Positions 11,432-23,400 of a stretch of DNA of 63,817 bases are shown here, one piece after another. The stretch's first letter is position 1; each line of letters begins with the position of its first letter. The notes under the pieces are model-generated. The model did not search any database and was not told the DNA's origin. It worked only from the letters and a program-made list of their open reading frames with translations. A program made the position numbers and the translations under genes. The stretch spans positions 114,652-178,468 of the forward strand of contig NW_019091658.1 in NCBI RefSeq assembly GCF_001949145.1, given 5' to 3'. The DNA comes from Acanthaster planci (taxonomy: Eukaryota; Echinodermata; Asteroidea; Valvatida; Acanthasteridae).

Positions 11432-14400
11432 GTCAGAATCTCCCTTCACAAAGTTGCAAATTAGCTGTTTGTGTCCCACAAATTACAAACTTCAATGGGT
11501 TTGCACCGTTACCTGAATAACACAATGTCCAACACCTTTATTATGTATTGAAAACAGATCCCAATACTGCAGCCTACCAAAAGATAAAATAAATGAAACA
11601 AAACTCCAAAAAGAACCAAATAATCTATAAAGGACAATTTACTGTTTTGCCGCGGCTTGAGTAATGCTGCTTGCCTGGTAATAGACATGAACTTTTGAAA
11701 ATAGACAGCTTTAAGAACAAACCCAAACTCAATGTTATGATCTGGACTCTTCCTGAAAAACCTCAAAAGTAACAAACCAAGATGAAACAGGAAGCTACAT
11801 GTAACTCATACTGAAAAATCCTACAAGTCATGTTGAGAAATCTGATTGAACACTGTTGTGATTTGGGATGTATGTTTTAAACGCCGGAGGGACACATACA
11901 TGTAGTACTGGTATCTGAGGTGAAGCCAAGAGCACTATGCATACATTCTATTTATTTTGGTTTATTTCAATTCTTATCATGGCCTAGAGGCCAAATGGCA
12001 AGAATGTTATAATGTTATAGAACTTGAAAACAATTTAAAATGCAGACAAAACAGTTAAAGATTGCAACAGAACCAAGGTAAGTTGTAACTAATGCATACA
12101 TGTACATGAGCATGTTCAAACCATGTCTTACATGTACATGTACATCACAGCAGGAAACAATTCTTTTGTCATACTCTATCTTGATGATTTTTCACTTTTC
12201 TAAAGGAAATCAAGAGTAATAAGGAAACTTTGAATATTAGCTGTCCCTGCATTTTACTGTACAATGCGGAGATGTATGCATGTGTGCAACGCTGACTGAA
12301 ATGAGTGTAACATGTGGAGATGTCACCTAGTCACATGATCATTTTGGGCCAGTGAAAAAACAGTATTGAAGATAGATGTATGAAAGTTACCAATCTTCAA
12401 TGGATCTTAAACGTTCTCCTTCATTTGAAGATTATCCCTAATTGAGAAAATAAAGAGAAACAGAAGAAATAATAGAAAGTGTTTTCTTAGATAAAAGCAA
12501 TATATAAAAACCTGTTGTTATTGTTAAAAAGAAATTCCTAGCAAGTTGGTAAAGATCAACATGGCTTTGGCACTCAACACCTGTAGTCTCCACTTCAGTC
12601 AGTTTTCAGCATTGCAGCTTTAATTGCCACTCAGAGGAATGCCAGCTGAGTTACAGTGGCCTTGGAGAAGGTTTAACATTTCTGGGCTAAAATGTCCTCT
12701 TAGTGAAAAGCATTTCGAAGGCCAGTGAATGAAAGAAAAAAAAAAGAAACAAAAAGTGACGGAAGGAAAATATTCCTAGGAGTAGAGCTGCCTGCCTCCT
12801 TTGTTGCTAGACCCAGAAGTACCAGTACAGTATATCCTGATATCTTTGTTGCCTTTCTATTTTTCAACTTTTATCTAAATTTCACCCCTTTTCCCCATCC
12901 AGATCACCACCCCAGCACTGGAACCTATTCCTGTCATATTTCGTGTCGAGTTTCCCCAGATAAGCCTGGATACTTTGAGTATCTGCGGCCATATTCAGTC
13001 TATTGTTCTCCATTGAAGCGATCAAGAAGTGTTCCTAAAAGCTTTGACGAGAGTTGCAGTTTGCAACACCCTGAGTTGAGTAAAGGCCAAAAGACATACT
13101 TGTGGCACACTGCAGCAGTATACAGCATGACGAACCTGAAAGCATTACAGGAGCGGCGTTACAAGCAGTTATTGCAGCACCAAGTAGATATTGGTAAGAA
13201 ATTATAAACAAATAGGTATGAAAGGGCCATAGAGCAGTATACAGCATGACAAACCTGAAGGCTTACAGCCATTACGGCGTTACAAGTAGTTATTGCAGTA
13301 TGATAGGGCCATAGAAAATTATCCAATGACAGGGATGTAATTGATGTTTGTAAGGCTTGTGCTTGGCCAGTCTTGAAAAAGTATGGTACATGTATATTTA
13401 AGACCAGCTGGGCTTCAGAAACTGATAATGAACCAAGCCGAAAGTGGGGGTCAGGAGAGGTCCCAATTAGATTATAATGTGCAAACAGAATGGAAAAGTA
13501 AAACTTTAAAAGAAAAAAAGAAACACCTGAATCTAGGTTGGGATAAGGCTCTCTCTGAAATGTAAGGCATTGGTATTGAGTTCATGAGTGTTTTCTACCA
13601 CTATCAGGAACTGTTTCTTTCAAATGGGCTTGGAGGCTTCACGTTCTTGCCCATTCAAATCAAAGAATCTCCACTTTTTTAGTGTTTGTTCTTAACATAC
13701 AGGAGATGACATGGCATACAAAAGGCTTGTGAGAACAACAGCCTTGTACACATTGATCTTTGTTGACAGCTTTGCTTTTCAACATGAGAATACTGGCAGT
13801 CTAGTGACTGATAGGCCTTGCCTTGGGGATCGGAGCCATTTGCAGAAATGATGTTGCCGAGATATTTTGAATGTTTAATCTTTGGGGGGTGTCTCAGCTG
13901 TGCCGGATGTTGGTTGGTTGGTAAAGAACTTCTGCCTTTCTAGAGGCTGTCAAAGTGAAGCCATAGAGCCCATCAGCAGCATCAACAAACATTTCTACAG
14001 TGAGTTGTACATGCAGGTCAACCACAGTGTAAGTTATTTGGGCATAATCATCAGTGAACAATGCCTCAAGTATGAGCATCCTGAGTGTCATGGTTATTGC
14101 TTTCAGTGCACAGAGATTTTTTTTCAGGTACACTTCTCTGTCGAGGTCTTCATGGCACAAGTCACATATGTGAAGAACAGGGCCAAATTTGATGTGGTGA
14201 TGCTTGGCGTGGTTGTGCTTATGGTTGCTTGCATAGAGATTTCCATTGTTTTGTCACTACATTAAGCAAATTTGTCCTCCAAGGTAGTGTTCTTTTTGCC
14301 ATGTTTACTGCTTTCAGTGTTCATGAAATACACAGAACATCTGTTACTGTAAAATTGTGTACTTAGCAGCATGACATTGGTCCCTGGTTAAAGAGGACTT

Positions 14401-16389
14401 GAGCTAATACACAACCCTGTTTGTAAGCTGAAAGGGTACTGAGGAGTGGCCACTTAAGAGAACAGTACCAACAATATCATTTTGATGAATCTCTCATGGA
14501 CATCAAAGCTTTTATAGAATCATCCATAATTCTTCTCTGTCAATGAATACGGAAAATGTAGAGATCCAAATGTTGCTCAATACATTTTTCCTGGACCTGT
14601 CTCACTGTCAGTGTCAGTGATGCTATGACCAGGCCTGAACCCACAATATATCTTATGAAGAGCTTCTTCTTAAACTGAGTGGATGAGGTGAATGTTCCCT
14701 GTGATGGAGATGAGTGAAATACTGCTGTAGTTACCACAGTTAGCTTTATTACCTTTGATTTTAATAGGGCTGACAACCATGGAATTTCAGAAGTCCTGTG
14801 GTATATAACTGTTTTCTGGTCCCAAATGCATGCTAGGATTCTGTGGAATAAGTGTGCTGTTGCAGGGCTTGCTACCAGCTCAGCTGGAATGCCATCCACA
14901 CTACCATTTCTAGTTATCTTAATTGCCTTCTTTACTTTATCCAGAGTTGGGGGATACATGTGTAGGTCATTGGTTTCTGTGGAATTTAGCCCAGTGATGC
15001 TCAGTCATTGTAAGAGGGCGTGTTCAAAAGGTTGAAGAAGTTTCCCTCTACTGTGAATTTATTCATTTAATTTATTCATTTGTAAAGCACAGATTTCATA
15101 CAAATATGTTCAAATGCACTGTACAATGAAGACATGTTTTCATGTTCACACATAAAACGTGGATATGTGTCAGATCTGTAACTGAGTTCATTATTATTTT
15201 AAATTTGAAAACAAAAGTTTATCAAAAATGAAATTGGATTTTATAATGAATATAGCAACATTTCGTTTTTATGTCCTCTTTTATTTTTAGAGAAACTCCT
15301 TCAATTCTCAGTAGTAATAAGCTTAGTAATAGAAGGATGTGTCTGCACTTATGCGTAGGATTGGTCAGTGGTCCTCTCTGTTGAAAAAAAAGTCTGCTGA
15401 ACTGTTGTTCAGGGTGAATCAGAAATATTTTGTAATGTTGTGGAATTGTTCAGGTGTTTATAGTTTTACTTTTCTTTTAAGTGAAGATTTCAATTAAAAA
15501 ATAAACAAAATGGATGTACAATGCAACAAAAGTTTTCCCTTTTTCTATTAGTAAGCACATATACATGTATATACACATGTACTCATAGTCACATTTCTTT
15601 CTTGGAGTTGGTCAGTTTTATCACGAGTTTCTGATCTAATTGACTTTTTCTAGGGGTAACAACATGTGTCACTTTTCAAGCCCTTAAACTGCTTTCTTCA
15701 TTTGCTGAATTTTTTACTGGTATTATTTCTTGGTTGTCTCGTAACTTCCTGCATGGTTATAATGTTGTTCCACCCAAAGGTGTATTTCATTTGCTTGTCT
15801 TTTTGTGTAAATCTTTTGCAATTACCTTGCAGGATTCCACACCCAGGAAGAATGTGATCGTTATCTAAGTTATTTGCTTGGCACACGTAAACGCCAATAC
15901 ATTGCTGACCCAAGGGTTTGGAGAGAACCACCTAAAATACCTGTTCGGCAAAAAACTTTTCGGCTTCATCCTCCCTCCAAAAGTCAATCCCCTCGAGACT
16001 ACCGGTTCTTCCCACAAGGATACAGAGAGTCAGCAAGTGATATGGGCAGTGACAGCAGATGTAGTGCAGACAAGAGAGGTCAGTCTGAAGAACAACTAAC
16101 TGATGAGTACAGAAAAGGCCAGGCTGGTCTACCTGATGATAAAGAGAAGGCCAGTGATGATAAAGACAAGAAAGATTGCAGTCAGCAAGAGGCTGATGAT
16201 AACTACTCAGCTTCTGATGAGAAAAGTTTGTCAGGTTCTATTCAAGGCATGTCCCTGTACTATGACCCCAAACGAAGGACCACAGTTACACGGGGACATG
16301 AGGAGACAGGAAGAGAAAATGCAGATAACAAAGCCAATCAGAAATCTCCAATCTCAAGTCACCAAAACTATTTCTGGGGATCTCATTGA
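11341..16389 (+). CDS. FAM216A: FAM216A-like protein, spliced from three coding exons
   Basis: Three exons join in frame: 11341-11431, 12903-13193 and 15833-16389, total 939 bp, 312 aa plus stop. Each junction has AG/GT borders (donors GTCAGA and GTAAGA; acceptors ccccatccag and ttaccttgcag), with codons split after base 1 at both. Recognition rests on the exon 2 block LQHPELSKGQKTYLWH followed by an A..Y....L..L..R.Y...LQ pattern, which resembles the conserved core of vertebrate FAM216A (C12orf24) as I remember it. The N-terminus is Ser-rich; the C-terminal third is acidic, Lys/Asp/Ser-rich and probably disordered. No signal peptide or membrane segment is seen. The molecular function of the family is unknown to me. 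VPS29 lies downstream in the opposite orientation, as I recall for human chromosome 12, which supports orthology. Confidence 0.75.
12903..13193 (+). CDS. FAM216A: FAM216A-like exon 2 (conserved core)
   Basis: This exon carries the family signature (HPELSKGQKTYL and the following helix-rich segment). The acceptor ccccatccag and donor ttg|gtaaga are clear. The reading frame enters with the split codon G|AT and leaves with ATT G|. Confidence 0.8.
13235..13300 (+). pseudogene. Broken tandem copy of the end of FAM216A exon 2
   Basis: This 65-bp stretch of intron 2 repeats bases 13115-13178 of exon 2 at an offset of 120 bp (shared cagtatacagcatgac and ggcgttacaag words) with substitutions and indels that destroy the frame. 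A shared agggccatag word flanks the copy on both sides. Confidence 0.75.
13640..14990 (-). mobile_element. RTE-like LINE relic in FAM216A intron 2
   Basis: The minus strand shows RT pieces in order: MYPPTLDKVKKAIK and VDGIPAEL (14959 down to about 14870), then a region with FTDDYAQI (about 14050, in place of the usual A/FADD core) and KAEVLYQP (about 13930), then a C-terminal KYLGN-like block near 13860. This order matches the RTE-type reverse transcriptase as I know it. It is heavily frameshifted. Confidence 0.65.
15833..16389 (+). CDS. FAM216A: FAM216A-like terminal exon
   Basis: The acceptor attaccttgcag precedes FHTQEECDRYLSYLLG. The exon encodes a basic patch (GTRKRQYI), then a long acidic low-complexity tail, and ends at TGA 16387-16389. 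Single-base frame continuity with exon 2 supports the model. Confidence 0.75.
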
Positions 16390-16615
16390 TGAGCTGGTTA
16401 ATTTGAAGTTTGTGTTCAACATTTCCACACTAAACAGCACACAGCTTTATCCACATATTTACAAATGAGGACCTGCTATTTGTGTCCTTCTATTACTCTG
16501 ATTGTTTGGAGTTTAATTTGTTATCAACATACTCCATAAGGTTGGTATATCAGGTCCTCAGGGTTGTTTTCTTGTCACAAGTCTTCAGTCATAAAAGATA
16601 ACAACCAATGAGAGA

Positions 16616-16764
16616 CTTTGAGACGCTTGGTGGCGCCAAACACACCGGTCCTTTTTACCAGTTCTGAGCATGCGCGCGTTGCTTTGAACATACGTGCATA
16701 GTTCTTAGCACACGCAATACCTTGAAAAAGGACCGGTGTGTCTGCTGCCATTAGCGTCTCAAAG
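16616..16764. mobile_element. 149-bp MITE with ~41-bp inverted ends
   Basis: The left end ctttgagacgcttggtggcg and the reverse complement of the right end CTTTGAGACGCTAATGGCAG both continue to acacaccggtcctttttacc-like sequence. The centre holds an alternating purine-pyrimidine gcatgcgcgcg stretch. It lies in the 3' region of the FAM216A-like gene. The target duplication is not clear. Confidence 0.75.
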
Positions 16765-17027
16765 ACATTCAGTTGACACTGTATTACATGCTGTGGATTT
16801 TCTCATGCTATGCTTTGACTTCATTTTAGTGGCATTTGTAATTTATGATCTCACCAACCTGTTTGATTAAACACGTAAATTTAGAAAAAGGGTCATTTGT
16901 AATTTTTGATGGGCTCATTGTCGATTAACAGTGTAGCGAATTCTTGTACTTGCATAGTGTGGTTCATTTCTCATAACTCAGTAGGGGAAAGTGACACTTC
17001 ATGTTCTTGTTGTTTCCCAAATCTTCA

Positions 17028-17033
17028 AATAAA
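17028..17033 (+). terminator. Candidate polyadenylation signal for the FAM216A-like gene
   Basis: AATAAA lies 639 bp after the stop codon and is followed by a T-rich stretch. It is the first canonical plus-strand signal after 16389 that I noticed. Cleavage there is an inference. Confidence 0.35.
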
Positions 17034-17476
17034 GCTCAGATGAATGGTCCTCTTTGATTCCACAGCTTATACTAGGCATCCAAAGATGTTCCAGATAAAC
17101 TGTGGTCAGACACCAGATATCAATTGACTGGTTTTCTAATTAAAATGTTTGTGAAACTGCACATGACAGCTCATCTCACCTTGAGTTATTGTAGACAAAC
17201 AGCTGATCATGTCCAAGCGCTTTTTGTCTCCAGTTTCACCTTGTGGGGTAATTTCACTATCAGCATGGCAATTAATCACTAGTCTTCCATGATTAATTAC
17301 TCAGTGAATGACAAAATAGTTTCTGGTTTCTCATTTTTCATTCAAGATAAATCCTTAAAACACTCTTGCACAGATGTGCTGTTACTTGAATTTATGTCTT
17401 ATCATTGTGCCATCAGTCAAAAATGTCAAACATGAATTGGTTTACTGAGCCAGGTTACATTTTAAATGGCCTTTAA

Positions 17477-17738
17477 CACATTGTCTGCCGCAAAGGGGCG
17501 TTCCCATTTGCCAAACATTGTATGTGTGCGTGCATATTTAACAGATACCTTTCATGTGTCTATTTGAACACGAGCATTTTACAAATGTATGTCTTCCACA
17601 CTGCCAGCAGTGTTTTTTGGTGATGTCAGTGTAATTTACATAACAATAGCCTTTCATTTCCTAAACTTGTAGAGGCAGAATCCAGGTACACCTGTGAACA
17701 CGAGTGTACATGTATATTCTTAGTTGGCAGTCAATGTG
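17477..17738. mobile_element. Short piggyBac-type MITE flanked by TTAA
   Basis: TTAA at 17473-17476 and 17739-17742 flank inverted ends CACATTGTCTGCC and (reverse complement) CACATTGACTGCC. TTAA target duplication is the piggyBac signature. There is no ORF. The CA start instead of CC is atypical. Confidence 0.65.
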
Positions 17739-17830
17739 TTAAAGGGACAACAGTCATCATACAAGGTTTGCATTTGCTCTTAATACAACAACACACTCAA
17801 CTGCCGCCATTTATGTACATGTAAATAACT

Positions 17831-18085
17831 ACTGTGCGAACTATTCACTCTTTGCACGCGTTCGCCATAGGCATGCAGAGCCTTGAACTGGCAGCTTGTA
17901 CAATTGCGTCAGAATGGCTTTGTCAAATGGCATGGTATAAGAACTAACATAGCACATGCAAAATTATGTAAGCAGCATACACAGGAATTACTGAACCAGC
18001 TCTATTTATTGTGTAAAGCTGCCAGATCGAGGCTCGGCATGCCTATAGCGGCTGTGTGCAAAGAACGAATAGTGACAGCTTTATA
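17831..18085. repeat. Foldback element with ~75-bp imperfect arms
   Basis: The arm 17831-17910 (ctattcactctttgcac, cataggcatgc, ctggcagctt) is repeated in reverse complement at about 18009-18085, at roughly three quarters identity by eye, around a 100-bp centre. The plus ORF across it is a by-product. Confidence 0.65.
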
Positions 18086-19100
18086 GCTACCATGGAAGTT
18101 GGTCATTCATCAGGTGTATATCACAATTGTCGATGAGTTTGTATGCTGCACTCATGCTTGTATTTTGTAAAATTTCCTCCAAAGTTCTACTGGTAGCATT
18201 GTGAACATAATTTTGGAATGCTGAAATAATTCATGCATTTTTCCCAAGACACAATCCAGTCAAAGGTGTCTTTGAAATACAGCTGTTTGTAGCCTACCTG
18301 AAATATTGTTGATTTATATTCATTTCAATACCCCTTTGGTAGAGTCAATGCATGTACAGGTATGTGCAGGCTACTGCATGATACTGTAAGCATGCACAAC
18401 CAACTATTGGTGATCTGCACATGTACTCAGGACAAGTGCGTAAAACGTTCTCCACCATCCTCTATCTTCTTTGCTGGTAGGGAAGGATCCTTCTTGTAGG
18501 AACAAATATTAAAGCAATTCACATCATTTGTAAGTTTTATACACAACCTGCTGTAGCCTCCTTTGAACGATAGAAGATCAGCCCCACATTCTATTATCAC
18601 CATATTTTTCTTTTAAAACTTTAAGAGTGGTTTATGGTATTGGGCAAATGTTAGACAGTACAATAATGTTTGGGCATAAAGGTGGTCTAACAAACTGTTT
18701 CGTATTCAGCACACAGGGGGCATCCCAAATCCGAATAATGTTTTGAATGCATGTTCTCATCAGGATGATTTATACATGTATGTTATTTCATATGTAATCC
18801 TGCATTTTTTACAAAATTCATTTCAGCATTTAGTCATGAATTCATGTTTATGAAATTGAGAGTTCAGAAAGGAAACTCTTAGGTCTGGAACTTGAAGTGG
18901 ACTTTGTTTTATAATAAAACAAAAGTTTGAAGATGTTTACCATGTTCTGAAACTGGACCAGGGCCAAATATCGTAATGCTTCTTAGCACACAATACTTGT
19001 GGTTTGCTCATGTAAAAAAAAACAACCATTCATCTCACTAGAGACTCTGCATTTTGAAAAGCAAAGGGCACCTCTATTTGAAAGGGAGAAGTGGCTTTAA

Positions 19101-20476
19101 CCACTTGCTGCCGAGTGGATTTTTCTTGAGCAAGACAAGATACCGGGTCCTTTTCAAAATTTTCCGTTTTCAAAATTCTTCAAAAATTCATTATTTCATT
19201 TAATGGCCGTTTATACCCACATGAAGGACTCTTTGGGCACTACTCTAAAGCTAACAGTTAACCTTCATTGACTTTTGAATATTTCAGCCAGGTCTGCAGC
19301 CTTGGAAAAAGAGCCCAGATTGTGCGGTGTTACGTAAGATTCTGTTGTTTCTGAAACAGGCACAGTGCACTGCTGACCTCTTTTCAATAGGGGCCAGATT
19401 AGCATGTGAAGCAGGGGCAGATTTAATTTAGTTTATTTCCTTTGTACGAAATGCAAATATCCACGCACTGTATAGGAGTAGCACCCCCTAGTCTACCCAT
19501 CCTAAAGTTGCATTGTGGCCCCTCATAATTGTTTACTTGATGACTCATGCAACTGGACAGGCACTGTGGGCATGCTTTGAGCCCAAGTCTCAGCAAGCAG
19601 GTTGGCAGTCGGTGAAGTAACACACCTATTAAATACCAGTCAAGTTCTGCCTTGAAAGCTCAGACCTGCGGTGGACTTTGTAGTTAACGCTTGAGTTGAA
19701 TTGATCTGTAACTTTTCTTAAGTGCTGTGTTGGTTTTGTCGGTTTTGTTGGTTTTGTAGGTTCTTGGTTTTTTCTTGTTATTTGGGTTGGTCTTGTTTTA
19801 GATTGGTTGAGCCTTACCTTGATTCTGTTGCGGATTTACTTTGGTCTAGGATTGGTCTAATTTCTAAATTTATTTTTGGTCTTGGTCATATTTCTCCTAC
19901 ATTTTAGGGTTGGTTTCAACAATTTTCTGATTTTCGACTTAGTCCTGTTTTTTTAGTTCTCCAGTTGCATTCCTTTTTGGGGGGATACTTTTTAGAAGAA
20001 ATAAAAGATTTTGTTGTTAGAATCAAGTTTCAGTCCCCGTATCCCTATTCTTTTAGACTTCTTGCGACTCCTCCCTTTTGATCCTGTTGAAAGTTTTTTT
20101 TGCGAGTTCCTCAAGTGTTTTGTTTTCTTCAAGTCTCTTCTTTATTTTTTTATTCTCATCTGAAGTGTGCCATTTTTCCCCATTACACATGCAGCGGTGC
20201 TGTGTGGCTCATCGCTGCGGTGGTGGAGAGCTTATGTCCCTGGTGGTAGTCCGCTCGCTCTAAATGCCTCAAACCATGGTATACTGTTTTAAAACAAGGC
20301 TGTATTATCTCCACTATTGAGAGCAAAAAAAGTGTCGGTAATGCCCAGCTGCTCAGTCTTTTGTGCTGAGCACGGTCTTTTGTTATAAGGCCCAACTCTT
20401 TTGTCCCAGTTCCAGGCTTCCCAGCTCTGCATATAAAGTCTATGTACTCGAAAACGGGTCGCCCGGCAGGAAGTGG
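19101..20476. mobile_element. Non-autonomous piggyBac-type element, 1.38 kb
   Basis: It is flanked by TTAA (19097-19100 and 20477-20480). The left end is CCACTTGCTGCCGAGTGG and the right end in reverse complement is CCACTTCCTGCCGGGCGACC. The interior contains T-rich ggttttgt repeats near 19730-19800 and no transposase-like ORF. Confidence 0.7.
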
Positions 20477-20480
20477 TTAA

Positions 20481-23400
20481 GAAGTGAGTAGAAATCTCCA
20501 TGCATTTTTTGTATTACCATCACCGAATCTTAGAATGTTTGGAACATAGTTTTCAACTGTCCTGTGAAGATAAAATTCTCTACTTTGCTATTTTATTGGG
20601 TACATGGGGGCTATATTTTTCTACAATTAGAAATTGTTACCAAATTACTTTTAAACTGCTTGTAAAAATTGTTGTCGATATATGAAATAGATATTTGTAA
20701 TGGTATTTTTACCAACAAAGTGTGTTCTGTAGATATGTGTAAGTGAATTGAAGTAATGCATCATCAACCTATATTATTAAAATCTTTTTGAAGGCATGGC
20801 CTCAATAATAAGTTGACATTTTAAGTATGAAGTTTAAATTTGCCAATGCTACATCTATATAGAAACAATACCGAAGGCTTAAATGTTCTAATTCTTTTAC
20901 AAAAAGCTCTGAATTTGTGAAACAAAACTTTAAAACCATGTCACTTTTGTGTTTGCCAGAAGAATAATTTTTCAACTAGTTTAAATGTATTTAAAGGTAA
21001 AAATCTGTATACTTTTGGAAATTTGGTTTGTCTTGCAGGCTTCAAATACCAGTAAGCAACTTTCAGTTTTTCGTGTCATGAGTACATTTTACTCTGGTCA
21101 AGGTCTGATCGCATTTTTGTGACTGTTAGTGTTCCATCAACATCCCAGAATGTGCATATTCACCATTTTTACATATACACACTTTCGTTACATTCAGTTT
21201 TGAAGCTTACAACAGATACTGATAGTATCTTAAACAGTCTTCATTCTGATAAGAAGCTTGGAAAGAGGAGTACATGCTGGAGAGCACTTCTGTATAGTCT
21301 AGTGAATATGTACTATGGTGCTATGAAACCATAAATGCGTCCACTTTAGTATTAGGTTTAAATTGCATTGCTTCTAGATTCATCAAATAATCAGATACTT
21401 CCGAAGTTTGGTTCATGAATTCATGATTTCAAAAATTCAATTTTGCATGCAATACACATGTATAAGCTCGGCCTCGGTCACATTTAATAGCTTTATTTCA
21501 GTGGAAGCCACTCTTTTGTACCTCTGGGCTATCATTGGTGTTGGCAGTCACACTGAATCAATAAAGATGCCATATATTGGGCTTTACAAACCACACCCTC
21601 TCCAGTTAGAAGCAGGAAGTTCTGCTTTGTTTTTTTTTTCATTGGCTCCAACATTGCTCTGGAAGAAAACATTGTGAACTATAGGGAAGCATTTGTGCAA
21701 TGAACAAGCGTAAAGTGATTGGGTAGAAAATCCTTCTATCATAGTTTTATTCTGTTGGGGGATTTATATTGTAATAACAGAGACCATTGCACTTCAAGAT
21801 TTACCTTGAATGTAGAAAATTGAATTTAACAGGAAAATAAGTGTCTGCAAGTTTTTTTTGTTTATGTGTGTTGGAGTTATGTTAAGCTGTTTTGTTTTGT
21901 GCATGTCCGTTTTGCATGTTGCACACATGCGCACACGAAGTCTTACACAATTGATTTTTAAATCTGTTTTAAGCTTAAATATATTAATGTTAATTGCTTG
22001 TTGTGTGATACCTGATAACTTGTTCATGCACAGTCGCATAATAAACTTCAAGTATTTATTCAACCATTTGATGGGCAAATGAGGATTTTTTCTCATCGTT
22101 GACTGAACCAACAATTTAAATACATGCATTAAAGATCGCTATCTGTAAGCTGAGGCTGAAGACATCATTTCATTCTTGCTTCAATCCTCAGACTCTTGTT
22201 ATGTGCATGAAGATCACTGTATCACCGAATTTTCATGCAATTGCAATTTTGCCACATATGAACCTAAAATTCCTGAAATATTTTAACCTGAGGGTGCACA
22301 GCTATTTATGTCATCAGTCCCATGAGGAACAATTAACTTTCTCAATGAAGAATAACATTACTGGAATCAAGTTCACATTTTATGAATTTCATATTTGGTT
22401 TCAACCAGAAGCAAGGGTCAGGAGATTTTGCAAACATTACTGAAGATGTAGATTTACTCCGTGACGTCTGCAAAGACTAGGTATGGACTCTCTTGGTTAA
22501 GTTTCTGTGAATTTTCAAAGATTAGATATTTAATTGCCTTTTGTTGCATACCTGATGACATCATCATAAGGTCACTGCAAGACCCTATGTTTAATGTATG
22601 GTTTGATGGGCAAATCAAAATTATCCTTCGATTGATGTTTTAAGTGATTTAACCGTGGGGTGTATGTAAAATCATGTTGAAATCAGAGGACTGTTGGGGT
22701 TAAAGGTCTTTTCATTGTAACTTCTTGTCTGATCATGTCATCAGCTTTAATCCTCAGCCATGCAATGTCTTCATGGAAGTCATTGTACTTAACAGTTCTC
22801 AATTAATTGAAATAAATTTTTCGATGCATCTGAAAAGACTTTTCTTACTTTTTTCAACGTACCGTTTGTGGGCATTAATTTGAGTATTTCATGATGATAT
22901 CAGTCCAGTTTTGAACACTAATTAGAGAGGGACATCCTAGAAAGCAAGTTATATCTTTTTCCAATTTCAAGTGGAGCCCTTTTCAGTTTCTTAAGTCTTG
23001 TGACTTATTGTTAGTGCCAGGTGCTGTCATTTGTAAATTAAGTTAGGGTCAGATGATTTAGCAAACACTTAATAAAGAAGAGACCAAAATTTACTCAACT
23101 TGCCACAAAGCATGTTGATTTTATATTGATTATAAAAAATTTTTAGAAAAAATTAATAAAAAGTTTTTGTATTTTTTGCCTTTCTCTTCCTCTCCTTTTG
23201 CTTTGTATTCCTCATACATCACTGGGTTTTCTTCCTTAGTTTATTTAAATACACAATTGTCCTGCAAGGCCCCTTCTTCGGACATTTCTCTCTCTTCCTG
23301 AGGTCCCAGTTAAATTTCATTTGTAGTTTCTCTGCCATGTTAAGGTTGCTTGTGTAACAGAGCACTTTTGGCTCATACATGTACTGTACATTCGGTGTCT

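Noticed and set aside
16103-16468. 121-codon plus ORF overlapping FAM216A exon 3
   Set aside because: A shadow in another frame of the spliced, homologous reading frame.
21794-22129. 111-codon minus ORF in the intergenic gap
   Set aside because: AT-rich chance ORF without motif; overlaps another ORF on the opposite strand.
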